The notes below the pieces were generated by a model that saw only the letters and a list, made by a program, of their open reading frames with translations, was not told where the DNA came from and did no database searches. A stretch of DNA of 64,000 nucleotides from CAZTHM01 sp041946825. GTDB lineage: Bacteria > Acidobacteriota > Terriglobia > UBA7540. The stretch covers positions 1-64,000 of the forward strand of contig JBHGBD010000003.1 of the NCBI GenBank assembly GCA_041946825.1, read 5' to 3'. This document shows, one piece after another, positions 42,893 through 51,800 of this stretch (within the stretch, counting starts at the first letter, position 1; each line of letters starts with the position of its first letter). The translations under genes were made by a program, and so were the position numbers.

Positions 42893-44323
42893 TTACTTCC
42901 CCCCCGACGATCCCTGCTGTCCCAGGTCTTTGTGACAGCTCGCGCAGAAGACCAGCCCGTTGGCCTGGTCATGGACCAGCAGCCCGGGCTGTGTCGAAGC
43001 ATGGTTCTGGTGGCAGGTCAGACAGTTGATGGGAACTCTGACCTTCGTGACGTCGTCAGGCTGCATTTGATCCACGACGGGGTGATGCTCGACCGGGTGG
43101 CCGCGCCCGTATTTCAGCGGCAGCCGGACAACCTTGTTAAGGTAATCCTCCGGCAGCCGTACCTTGCCGCCAAAGATCGTCACCAGATGAGCCGATTCCA
43201 GTCTCACAGGCTTGGCGTCCGGGCCGTGGCACTCGAGGCAGAGCGAATTGACGCTGCTCGCCCGCAAGAGCCGCCGGTTATCTCCGCCGTGTGGTTCGTG
43301 ACAGATCGCGCACCCCTGCTCGATAAACGGCTGATGCGGTGACGCCTTCTTGCCTTGCTTTACCTGCTCGGTGTGGCAGACCAGGCACGCCGCCTCCGAA
43401 GTGGGCTTGGGTTGTCCCGGAAGTTTGCCGGCGTGCGGATTGTGGCAATCAATACACTGGGCCGCGGCCCCCGGATGCTTTACCTTGGCCGTCTCGATCT
43501 TCTTCGCCTGTTCCTCGTGGCACATAACGCAGAGGGACTTGGAGTCTGCCTGCGTCAACACCACTTTTCCGTCCTTCGGCTGCTCATGGCAGATTTCGCA
43601 GCTTCTCTCTGCAAAGGGTGGATGAGGGAACTTCTGCATCAACTTGGGCGTGTTCGACTGATGCGGATTGTGGCAGGCGATGCAGTCCGCCGTGGCAAAC
43701 GGCTGGCCGCGATGCGCCTTGACGAGCGCCTCGTCCTTGGCGTCGTGGCAGTCGAGGCAAAGCTGCGGAGCGTCCTTGGTCAGGTGGAATGCGAATTCGC
43801 GGCGCAGCGGGTCGCCGGTCTTGTGGTTGACGTGGCATGTATCGCATCCCATGTCGAGCGCGGGATGCCGGCTACCGCCCTGCGGTACATTCAGGCCGGT
43901 GCTATGGCAAGAGAGGCAGAGGTTCTCGTCCTTTGTCGCTCCCGCTTCCGCCTTCACCAGTTGATACTTGTTTTCTGACGTATGAGGATCGTGGCATTCC
44001 AGGCAGTCACGCACCGCGGGCTTGTGGACCTTCCCCTGGATGTCGGAGGCTTTCTTGTCGGCATGGCAGCTCTGGCAGAGAGCAACAGGCGTCGCGGTCG
44101 TCAACTTCATCCGCGTGACGTCCTTGCTCACCCGAACCTCATGGCAGCTCAGGCAGCCACTCGCCATCGCGGTGTGCGTCGAACCTCCTTTGGTCTTGGC
44201 GGCGTGACAATCCACGCATTTGGCAGCGTCCAGCGGAGATTCCAGAGGCACAGGATGCTTGGCGGCCCAGACGCCCGGCATCGCCAATCCCACCATGAAG
44301 CAATAAACAAGGGCCTTCTTCAT
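42893..44323 (-). CDS. Hexadecaheme c-type cytochrome
   Basis: In 476 residues there are 16 CXXCH motifs, starting at 36, 57, 83, 107, 136, 160, 189, 214, 242, 265, 290, 313, 338, 362, 434 and 460: about one heme per 30 residues, typical of a continuous heme wire. Many are followed by PH or NPH, as in doubled CXXCH/cytochrome c3-like families. The signal peptide is KKALVYCFMVGLAMPGVWA. ATG 44323 overlaps the upstream stop (ATGA) and has GGAGGG five bases upstream; the longer frame lacks support. It probably shuttles electrons through the periplasm or sits inside the porin. Confidence 0.9.
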   Translation of the reverse strand: MKKALVYCFMVGLAMPGVWAAKHPVPLESPLDAAKCVDCHAAKTKGGSTHTAMASGCLSCHEVRVSKDVTRMKLTTATPVALCQSCHADKKASDIQGKVHKPAVRDCLECHDPHTSENKYQLVKAEAGATKDENLCLSCHSTGLNVPQGGSRHPALDMGCDTCHVNHKTGDPLRREFAFHLTKDAPQLCLDCHDAKDEALVKAHRGQPFATADCIACHNPHQSNTPKLMQKFPHPPFAERSCEICHEQPKDGKVVLTQADSKSLCVMCHEEQAKKIETAKVKHPGAAAQCIDCHNPHAGKLPGQPKPTSEAACLVCHTEQVKQGKKASPHQPFIEQGCAICHEPHGGDNRRLLRASSVNSLCLECHGPDAKPVRLESAHLVTIFGGKVRLPEDYLNKVVRLPLKYGRGHPVEHHPVVDQMQPDDVTKVRVPINCLTCHQNHASTQPGLLVHDQANGLVFCASCHKDLGQQGSSGGK

Positions 44324-45096
44324 TGGCGCCCTCCAATGAAAGAGGCCCCCGCACTTTGGTGCGAAGAGGGACCCTCGTCCCCGCCGCGCCTTTTCGCCGC
44401 GCCGCGGAGGAGATGCTCCGCCTGCCCTGCATGCGGAACGTGACAGTCCAAACAACCGGGTTCGCCGTCATGCCTCTTTGCTTCCTCGACGCGTATCGCC
44501 TGTCCGGCTGCATAGGCGGCGTTCGCCTTCGCGTGGGTGACTTTGATTTTCGGAGCTTTCTCATAGGCCGCCAAATCAAACGTCCGACCGCCGAGGAGGG
44601 TTACGCTCTTGTTCGCCGCGTCAATCCTTACGTCGGGTGGGCGGGCATCGTGGCAGCTCGAGCAAAGGATGTTCGTTTCGGCGCGAGTCTGCTTGGCGAA
44701 ATCGCTCGAGTGAGGCTCGTGGCAGATCAGGCACAGCCGCGCTTTGTATGGCCCGTGTTGCACGGGAGCACGCGAGGCCGCGTGACACTCTGAGCACAGG
44801 TCGCCACCGACCGCGACCAGTGTAACCGTCGTCTTGCGCCTGTCGTTCTCAGATACTGTATGGTGGCAGTTCTCACAGCCTGCCTTGAGCACGGTGTGAA
44901 CGAATCTGCCCTCTGCCTTGTTGGGATGGCAGGTCAAACATGTTTCAGACTTAATGTCGTCGGGGGCGATGAAGGGGTGCTCGGTGAGTTGGGCAGCCGA
45001 GGCCTTGCGATCAGATCCGATTACCATCAATGCCGAAAGGAACGTTGCCACGAAGGCGGTGTCGGCCAAGCTTCCTGTTTTCTGAATCGGGACCAT
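44320..45096 (-). CDS. Hexaheme c-type cytochrome
   Basis: Six CXXCH motifs (residues 53, 74, 101, 122, 145 and 215) in a 258-residue exported protein. The N-terminal hydrophobic stretch AFVATFLSALMVIG may be an uncleaved anchor or signal peptide. The C-terminal 30 residues are Arg/Gly/Ser-rich, carry no heme, and overlap the Shine-Dalgarno of the next gene. I choose ATG 45096 because a sigma54-type promoter lies at 45139-45154, which leaves a leader of about 32 bases. An ATG at 45123 and a TTG at 45198 are alternatives. First gene of the electron-transfer operon. Confidence 0.8.
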   Translation of the reverse strand: MVPIQKTGSLADTAFVATFLSALMVIGSDRKASAAQLTEHPFIAPDDIKSETCLTCHPNKAEGRFVHTVLKAGCENCHHTVSENDRRKTTVTLVAVGGDLCSECHAASRAPVQHGPYKARLCLICHEPHSSDFAKQTRAETNILCSSCHDARPPDVRIDAANKSVTLLGGRTFDLAAYEKAPKIKVTHAKANAAYAAGQAIRVEEAKRHDGEPGCLDCHVPHAGQAEHLLRGAAKRRGGDEGPSSHQSAGASFIGGRQ

Positions 45097-45138
45097 TCTG
45101 TCTGACCACCCAGGGACCAGCATCGGGGAACACGTCAG

Positions 45139-45154
45139 AGCAATGTTGTCGCCA
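45139..45154 (-). promoter_or_regulatory. Sigma54 (RpoN)-type promoter of the cytochrome operon
   Basis: Read on the minus strand the site is TGGC, seven bases, TTGCT, which matches the -24/-12 consensus with the invariant GG and GC ten bases apart. The -12 GC is at 45140-45141, so transcription would start near 45128, about 32 bases before ATG 45096. By chance such an 8-base match is expected about twice in the whole window, but rarely in this exact position. Confidence 0.5.
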
Positions 45155-45425
45155 TCTTCGAAGCAGGCTGCTGAAAAGCTAAGCGGGATGTCCTTCAAAA
45201 TTCAACGCTTGGACGAGATGACGCTTATCAGATGGGTGGCTATATAAAGAAATTAAGCGCCCTGCGTGAATTTCCTCAACTTAGGGGGCGATGCGCGCTG
45301 CACCTTTGGCGGATTGTTTAACAACTTTGGGTATTGACAAAAAGTCAGTTTGATAAGAGTCAACTATTGAGGCAAACCTCGGCAGGCCAGAAAGCATCCA
45401 ACGACATGTCACAACGGCACGGATG

Positions 45426-45455
45426 TTGCCGTATTTGGTCGGAGTGGGATATACT
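45426..45455 (+). promoter_or_regulatory. Promoter of the Cus-type efflux operon
   Basis: TTGCCG (45426-45431), an 18-base spacer and TATACT (45450-45455) on the plus strand, 21 bases before the GTG of the Cys-rich gene. No MerR- or CopRS-type operator was recognised. Confidence 0.4.
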
Positions 45456-45475
45456 CGCTTCCTGGGTTACGGCGC

Positions 45476-45838
45476 GTGAAACGGATCTCCTATTTCTTGC
45501 TGGTTGTCCTCTTGACCCAGTTCCTGGGCCTCAAGGGGTGGTGTGCTCCGGCCGTTCCGGCCTCACACGATTGCTGTCCTCCCGGCCAGGAGATGCCGGC
45601 GCAGGCTTCGACGCCATTGCCTGATTGCTGCGTGGCAACTGTCGCGCGCGACCAGGGAGGAGTGGCTCAGCCACGCACCGAACAGGTGTCAGTGGGAACG
45701 GTTCTGATGGTTGAGAACCGTATTGACGCCAAGCTTGTACTCCCGGCCGCCTCACCAAGCTTTGGCATCCCGGGAATCTCGTTCGCGATCTCTCCGCCTA
45801 TCTCTCCGCTGCTTCGAACCTGCCTCTTGCTGATCTGA
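45476..45838 (+). CDS. Small exported Cys-rich protein upstream of the efflux operon
   Basis: A 120-residue protein starting at GTG with a clear signal peptide (ISYFLLVVLLTQFLGLKG). The mature part has two cysteine pairs, HDCCPPG and DCCVA, spaced about 17 residues apart, and ends in a hydrophobic stretch (ISPPISPLLRTCLLLI). The cysteine pairs could bind Cu(I) or Ag(I), which would fit the CusCBA-like genes that follow. It is not a CusF homologue as far as I can see. No family name comes to mind. Confidence 0.6.
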   Translation: MKRISYFLLVVLLTQFLGLKGWCAPAVPASHDCCPPGQEMPAQASTPLPDCCVATVARDQGGVAQPRTEQVSVGTVLMVENRIDAKLVLPAASPSFGIPGISFAISPPISPLLRTCLLLI

Positions 45839-45968
45839 GTTTCCATCCGCACAGTCGAAATCTGTCTCGATGATGGCGCGAAGCGCTGCTTTTCCGTATC
45901 GAGACGCCTTGAAGTGGTCTGCCGCGGCGAATCCTATTAACCGCGGTAAGTGCGCATGGAGATTCAAG

Positions 45969-47255
45969 ATGTCAGCATCAAAAGGCATTGCATCAACAAT
46001 TTTGGTCTTGATCCTTGCCGTGCCGTTGCCGGTGGCGGGCCAGGAACCATCGCCCCCTGCCGCAACGGGCGGAAGGGTCGAACTCTCGACGCTCGTTCGC
46101 GAAGCGCTGGAGCGCAACCCGGAGCTCCAGGCGGCGCGGCGCGGCGTTGAGGCACGGCGCGCGCGCATCCCGCAAGCGAAGGCGTGGCCCGATCCGATGG
46201 TCACCCTCGGCTACGGAGGAAACCTGCTTCCGCCTTACACGCTGATGAGCGGCGACCCGTCAAGCGCGCGGCAGTTCATGGCCGAGCAGGAGATTCCTTA
46301 TCCCGGCAAAACGCGCCTGCGCGGGCAAATCGCGGCGCGCGAAGCCGACGCCGAAGAGCTCAGCTATGAGGGCTTGGCGCGGCGAGTGGCGGCGGAAGTC
46401 AGGCAGGCCTATTTCGACCTCGTCTTCACCGACCAGTCGCTGGCCACGTTGCGCAAGGACCGCGAGCTTTTTTCGAAGCTCGCCAAAGTGGCGGAGATTC
46501 GCTACTCGACGGGAAAGGGCGCCCAGCAGGACGCCATCCGCGCCCAGGTCGAGCTGACGCGGCTCGTCGAGCGGCAGACGCTGCTCGAACAGACGCGGCA
46601 CACGCTCGAAGCCCAGATCAACAGCCTTCGCGACCTGCCCGTGGATGCGCCCCTCGGCGCGACGGGAGAGGTTCGCCCGAGCGCCGTCGCGCAGTCGCTT
46701 GAGGAACTTCAGGCGGCAGCGGAAGCGAGTTTCCCATCACTCAAGCGCCAGCAGACGATGATCGAGGGCAACCGCCTCGCCGTCGATTTGGCGCGCAAAG
46801 AGGTCCGGCCGAATTTCAGTGTGGGGTACACGTACATGCAACGCGCCGGAATGGGCGACATGTACGGCATCACATTCTCGACCAGCCTCCCGATCTTCCG
46901 CCGCTCCAAGCAGGACCAGGCGATTCGCGAGGCGGCGCTCAACCTCGAGTCCGCGCGGCGCATGGAGGCCAACGAACTGACAATTCTCCGGTATCGCGTG
47001 AAGCAGGAATATCTCCAATTGGGAGCTGCTCAGCGGCTCCTCGAGCTCTACTCGCAGGGGATCGTGCCGCAGTCCACTCTGGCGCTCGAGTCATCGCTGG
47101 CCAGCTACGAAACGGGCGCGACAGATTTCTTGAGCGTACTGACCAACCTTACGACCGTGCTCGACTACGAACTGGGTTACCACGAACAAGTAGCCGTCCA
47201 CGAGAAAGCCCTGGCCCGGCTGGAAGAATTGACGGGCCTGACCTTGATTCCGTAG
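45969..47255 (+). CDS. TolC-family outer-membrane efflux protein (CusC-like)
   Basis: Outer-membrane channel of a tripartite heavy-metal pump. Its 428 residues have a signal peptide (GIASTILVLILAVPLPVAGQ), then two internally similar halves of the TolC/OEP fold: LVREALERNPELQAARRGVEA and EQEIPYPGKTRLRG, then SFPSLKRQQTMIEGNRLAVD and a final helix pair. No lipobox cysteine is visible, unlike E. coli CusC. ATG 45969 is supported by GGAG seven bases upstream; the longer frame to 45870 lacks a signal peptide. It lies 48 bases before the CusB-like gene. Confidence 0.87.
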   Translation: MSASKGIASTILVLILAVPLPVAGQEPSPPAATGGRVELSTLVREALERNPELQAARRGVEARRARIPQAKAWPDPMVTLGYGGNLLPPYTLMSGDPSSARQFMAEQEIPYPGKTRLRGQIAAREADAEELSYEGLARRVAAEVRQAYFDLVFTDQSLATLRKDRELFSKLAKVAEIRYSTGKGAQQDAIRAQVELTRLVERQTLLEQTRHTLEAQINSLRDLPVDAPLGATGEVRPSAVAQSLEELQAAAEASFPSLKRQQTMIEGNRLAVDLARKEVRPNFSVGYTYMQRAGMGDMYGITFSTSLPIFRRSKQDQAIREAALNLESARRMEANELTILRYRVKQEYLQLGAAQRLLELYSQGIVPQSTLALESSLASYETGATDFLSVLTNLTTVLDYELGYHEQVAVHEKALARLEELTGLTLIP

Positions 47256-47303
47256 GGGCACATGATGGTGTGGCCCTACGCCTTGACTGATATGAGGTGA
47301 GAA

Positions 47304-48716
47304 ATGAAGACGAACCTGCCGAAAAGTTGGAAATTCGTGGCGACGACGACCGCCACCTTGACTCTTGTGGCGATGGCGTGGTTTTGGCAGCCGGCACGGG
47401 AGTCGCTCGCGACTCTGGTCAAGCCCGTCGCGGCGGCACCTTCGGCTCAGGCGGCCTCCGGCGAACGCAAGATTCTCTACTACGAAGATCCTATGCATCC
47501 CTGGTATCGCTCCGACAAGCCGGGGATTGCGCCTGACTGCGGGATGAAGCTCGTGCCGGTCTATGCCGAGCAGCCGGGATCGGGCACTGCGCCGACCATT
47601 CCCGGCGGCGTGCAAATCAGCGCCGCGCGGCAGCAGCTTCTCGGTCTGACCACGGCGCAGGCGGAATACCGCCCGCTCGAGAAAGTCATCCGGACCGTGG
47701 GCCGCGTGGCGCTGGATGAAGAGCGCATCGCCAACGTTCACATCAAGGTGAGCGGCTGGATCCAGAAAGTCTTTGTCGATTACACCTTCCAGCACGTGAT
47801 GAAGGGCGACCCGCTTTTCACGCTGTACAGCCCTGAGTTGCTGGCGAGCGAGCAGGAATATCTGCTGGCGCTGAAGGCGGAGAAGGAATTGGGCGCAAGT
47901 TCGTTAGCAGATGTTTCGGCGGGAGGGAAGTCGCTGAAAGAAGCGGCGCGGCGGCGGCTCGAGCTCTGGGACCTGACCGACGAACAGATTCGGGAACTGG
48001 AACAAACCGGCAAGCCGCAGCGCGAAATCACCTTCTACGCGCCCGCCTCGGGCCACGTGCTGGAACGCAAGGCGTTCCCCAACCAATACATCACGCCCGA
48101 CACCGAGCTCTACAAAATCGCCGACCACAGTGAAGTCTGGGTTTATGCCGATATTTACGAAGCCGAGCTGCCGCTGATTGAACTCGGACAGGAGGCCACC
48201 CTCACGGCGGAGTCGCTTCCCGGCCAGGAACTTGTTGGTCACATCGCCTTCATTCAACCTCATTTGATGGACCAGACACGCACCCTGCCGGTTCGCGTCG
48301 AGTTCCCCAATCCTGATTTGAAGCTGAAGCCCGGGATGTTTGTGAATGTGGAAATCCGGCGTGCGCTGGGACGGCAGTTGACCGTGCCCGTGGACGCAGT
48401 GCTCGATTCCGGCGAGCGGCAGCGCGTCTTCGTGGCGCGCGCGGACGGCGTTTTCGAGCCCCGCGAGGTCAAGCTCGGCGAGCGGACGGAAGACTATGTG
48501 GCCATTGTGAAGGGCCTGCGCGCCGGCGAAAAAGTTGTGACACGCGCCAACTTCCTTGTCGATTCCGAAAGCAATCTGCGCCAGGCTATTGCCGGGATGG
48601 CGGAAATGCCGGGGATGAAACCGGCCTCGCCAGCGCCGCAGGCCGCGCCTTCGGGGCACGAAGGACATGACATGGCCCAGCCGGCGGAGAAGAAACCCGT
48701 GGAGCACCGCCACTAA
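47304..48716 (+). CDS. cusB: CusB-like periplasmic adaptor (HlyD/MFP family) with heavy-metal-binding domain
   Basis: Membrane-fusion subunit joining the RND pump and the outer-membrane channel. After an N-terminal anchor (TATLTLVAMAWFWQP) comes a heavy-metal-binding domain at about residues 58-87: YYEDPMHPWYRSDKPG then CGMKLVPVY, the usual HMBD block. The barrel-sandwich, helical hairpin and beta-barrel domains follow, including VSGWIQKVFVDYTFQ, FTLYSPELL and YAPASGHVLERK. The C-terminus is His/Met-rich (GHEGHDM and EHRH), perhaps another metal site. 470 residues. GAGGTGAG precedes the ATG. Confidence 0.9.
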   Translation: MKTNLPKSWKFVATTTATLTLVAMAWFWQPARESLATLVKPVAAAPSAQAASGERKILYYEDPMHPWYRSDKPGIAPDCGMKLVPVYAEQPGSGTAPTIPGGVQISAARQQLLGLTTAQAEYRPLEKVIRTVGRVALDEERIANVHIKVSGWIQKVFVDYTFQHVMKGDPLFTLYSPELLASEQEYLLALKAEKELGASSLADVSAGGKSLKEAARRRLELWDLTDEQIRELEQTGKPQREITFYAPASGHVLERKAFPNQYITPDTELYKIADHSEVWVYADIYEAELPLIELGQEATLTAESLPGQELVGHIAFIQPHLMDQTRTLPVRVEFPNPDLKLKPGMFVNVEIRRALGRQLTVPVDAVLDSGERQRVFVARADGVFEPREVKLGERTEDYVAIVKGLRAGEKVVTRANFLVDSESNLRQAIAGMAEMPGMKPASPAPQAAPSGHEGHDMAQPAEKKPVEHRH

Positions 48717-48766
48717 GCATCGCTGTAACGCCGGTCGGAGCCTGCCTCGCAGGGCGGGGACCGGCG

Positions 48767-48804
48767 GCGCCGCATCCCGCTCTGAGCGGGACGGCGCTAC
48801 AGCA
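48767..48804. repeat. Palindromic intergenic repeat before cusA
   Basis: A compound hairpin: GCGCCG (48767-48772) pairs with CGGCGC (48792-48797), and inside it TCCCGCTC (48775-48782) pairs with GAGCGGGA (48784-48791). It continues into GCGCTACAGCA. A near copy of this unit occurs on the other strand within the radical SAM gene at 55707-55732. It lies in the operon between cusB and cusA and may modulate the mRNA. Confidence 0.6.
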
Positions 48805-48817
48805 GGAGTAGAGAATC

Positions 48818-51800
48818 ATGATTCATCGCATCATTGAATTCAGTGCGAAAAACAAATTCGTCGTCTTCCTGTTCGTGGCGGCGGCGTGTGTAGGCGGCTG
48901 GTGGTCGCTCAAGAATGTCCCGCTCGATGCCATCCCCGACCTTTCTGACACGCAGGTCATCATCTATTCCCGGTGGGATCGCAGCCCGGACATCGTCGAA
49001 GACCAGGTCACTTATCCGATCATCACCGCAATGCTCGGCGCGCCGAAGGTAAAAGACATTCGTGGCTTTTCGGACTTCGGTTATTCGTACGTGTACGTCA
49101 TCTTCGAAGAAGGCACGGACATCTATTGGGCGCGCTCGCGCACGCTGGAGTATCTCTCGAAAATCACGCCCCGCCTGCCGGAAGGCGTGCGGGTCGAGTT
49201 GGGCCCCGACGCGACCTCGATCGGCTGGGTCTTTCAGTACGCGCTCGTGGACACGTCGGGCCGCCACAGCCTCGACGCGCTGCGTTCCTATCAGGATTGG
49301 TACCTGCGCTACTACCTGCAAGGTGTTCCGGGCGTCGCGGAGGTTGCCCCGATCGGCGGTTTGGTGCGGCAATACCAGATCACCGTTGATCCGAACGCCC
49401 TGGCCGGATACCGGATTCCGCTCGCAAAGGTAGTGGAAGCCGTGCGCCGCGGCAATAACGACGTGGGCGGGCGGCTGGTGGAATTCAGCGGGCGCGAGTA
49501 CATGGTGCGCGGTCGCGGCTATGCGCGCTCGATTGCCGACCTCGAGGAGATTGCGGTAGGCGTGGACAGCGCGCGCGGCACACCGATCCGGGTTCGCGAC
49601 GTCGGCCGTGTGGAACTCGGCCCGGACATCCGGCGCGGGATCGCCGACCTCAACGGTGAAGGGGACGTGGTCGGCGGCGTGGTCATCATGCGCTCGGGCG
49701 AGAACGCCCTGAAAGTCATCGACCGCGTCAAAGCAAGACTCGAAGAGATACGGCCTTCGCTTCCCCCCGGCGTAAAGGTCGTCAGCACTTACGACCGTTC
49801 GGAGCTCATCCTGCGCTCCATCGAAACACTCAAGCGCACGCTCATCGAAGAAATCAGCATCGTGAGCATGGTCATCCTGCTCTTCCTGTGGCACATCCCC
49901 AGCGCCTTGATACCTATTCTCACCATTCCTATTACTGTCCTGATTTCGTTCATTCCCATGAAAGCCATCGGCGTTACCTCCAACATCATGTCGCTGGGCG
50001 GAATTGCGATTGCTATCGGCGCGATGGTGGACGCGGCGATTGTGGTGGTGGAGCAGACGCACAAGAAACTCGAGCAGTGGGAGGCGGAAGGCCGCCCGCG
50101 CGACTACCACGAAGTGGTGATCGACGCGGTGAAAGAAGTCGGCCCGGCAAGTTTCTTCTCGCTGCTGGTGATCGCCGTCAGTTTCATGCCCATCTTCACG
50201 CTGGAGTCGCAGGAAGGCCGCCTCTTCAAACCGCTGGCCTTCACCAAGAATTTCGCCATGGCCATCGCCGCTCTGCTGGCCATCACGCTTGATCCGGCGA
50301 TGCGGTTGCTCTTCACGCACCTCAAACCGTACACCTTCCGGCCGCGCTTCCTGAGCTGGATGGCTAACGCGGTACTGGTGGGGAAGATCCATAGTGAGGA
50401 AAAGCATCCCATCAGCCGCATCCTGATGCGCCTCTATCATCCGGTGGCGGACTGGGCGCTACGGCTGCGCTGGACGGTGGTAGTGGCCGCGGTCGCGATC
50501 GTGGCGGTGACGGTTCCGGTGTTCCAGCGGCTGGGCTCGGAATTCATGCCGCCGCTCGACGAAGGTGTCGTGCTCTACATGCCGACAACTCTGCCCGGCA
50601 TTTCGGTGACCGAGGCGGAGCGCCTGCTCCAGATCCAAGATCGCGTCCTGAAAACCTTTCCCGAGGTCGAGCGCGTGTTTGGCAAGGCGGGGCGCGCCGA
50701 AACCTCCACCGACCCTGCGCCGTTTTCGATGATGGAGACGACCGTGGTCTTGAAGCCCCACGACCAGTGGCGGAAGAAGCCGCAATGGTATTCCAACCGC
50801 GCCCCGGAATGGGCGCAAAGGATTTTCCGCCACATCTGGCCCGACCGCATCAGCCAGGACGAATTGATTGACGAAATGGACCGGGCGCTGAAAATCCCCG
50901 GCACCACGAACGCCTGGACGATGCCGATTCGCAACCGCATCGACATGCTTACCACCGGAGTGCGGACTCCCGTGGGCATCAAGATTTACGGTTCCGACCT
51001 GAAAGAGATTGAGCGCATCGGGCGTGAGATCGAGCCGGTGCTCGCTCAGGTTCCTGGCACCCGCAGCGTCTACGCGGAGCGGACGACGGGGGGATACTTC
51101 TTGGATTTCGATTTGAAGCGCGAAGAACTGGCGCGCTACGGCCTCGCCATCGATGACGTCCAGGACACCCTGATGTCAGCGGTGGGAGGCGAGGGCGTGA
51201 CCACCACCGTCGAGGGGCGCGAGCGCTACTCCGTGAACGTCCGCTACGCGCGCGACTACCGAAGTGATCTCGCCAAGCTCAACCGCGTGCTGGTAGCGAC
51301 GCCCTCAGGCGCGCAAGTGCCTATCGAACAACTCGCGACCGTGCGGCTGGTCGAAGGCCCGGCGATGATTCGCGACGAAAACGGGCTGCTCTCCGGCTAC
51401 GTGTACGTGGACGTCGCGGGGCGCGACCTGGGCAGTTACGTCGCGGAAGCGCGTCGCGTGGTGCGAGAGAAGATCGAACCGAGCTTGCCGGTCGGTTACA
51501 GCCTCGCCTGGAGCGGACAGTACGAGTACCTCCAGCGCGTGCGCGAGAAGCTGACGCTGGTATTGCCGTTGACTGTGTTCATTATCTTCGTATTGCTCTA
51601 TCTCAATACGAAGTCGGTGGTGAAGACGCTGATCGTGTTTCTGGCCGTGCCGTTTTCCGCCGTGGGCGCGGTGTGGCTGCTCCACTGGCTGGGATACAAT
51701 ATGAGCATCGCGGTGTGGGTGGGCTTGATTGCGCTGATGGGCGTGGACGCGGAGACCGGTGTCTTCATGCTCCTCTATCTCGACCTCGCGTACGAGGAGT

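Larger units (their letters stand above)
45097..45475. other. Divergent regulatory gap between the cytochrome and Cus-type operons
   Basis: The 379 bases are less GC-rich than the rest and hold no convincing gene. A sigma54-type site lies at 45139-45154 (minus strand), and a sigma70-type promoter at 45426-45455 (plus strand). A perfect TTGACA at 45334-45339 has no matching -10 at 16-18 bases. The AT-rich TATATA at 45241-45246 has no good -35 box on either strand. Confidence 0.55.

Noticed and set aside
45334..45339. Perfect TTGACA as a sigma70 -35 box
   Set aside because: No acceptable -10 hexamer at 16-18 bases; a better promoter for the downstream gene lies at 45426-45455.
48797..50440. 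Minus-strand frame of 547 codons opposite cusA
   Set aside because: Very His/Asp/Arg-rich composition typical of antisense frames; the RND transporter reads through the whole region.
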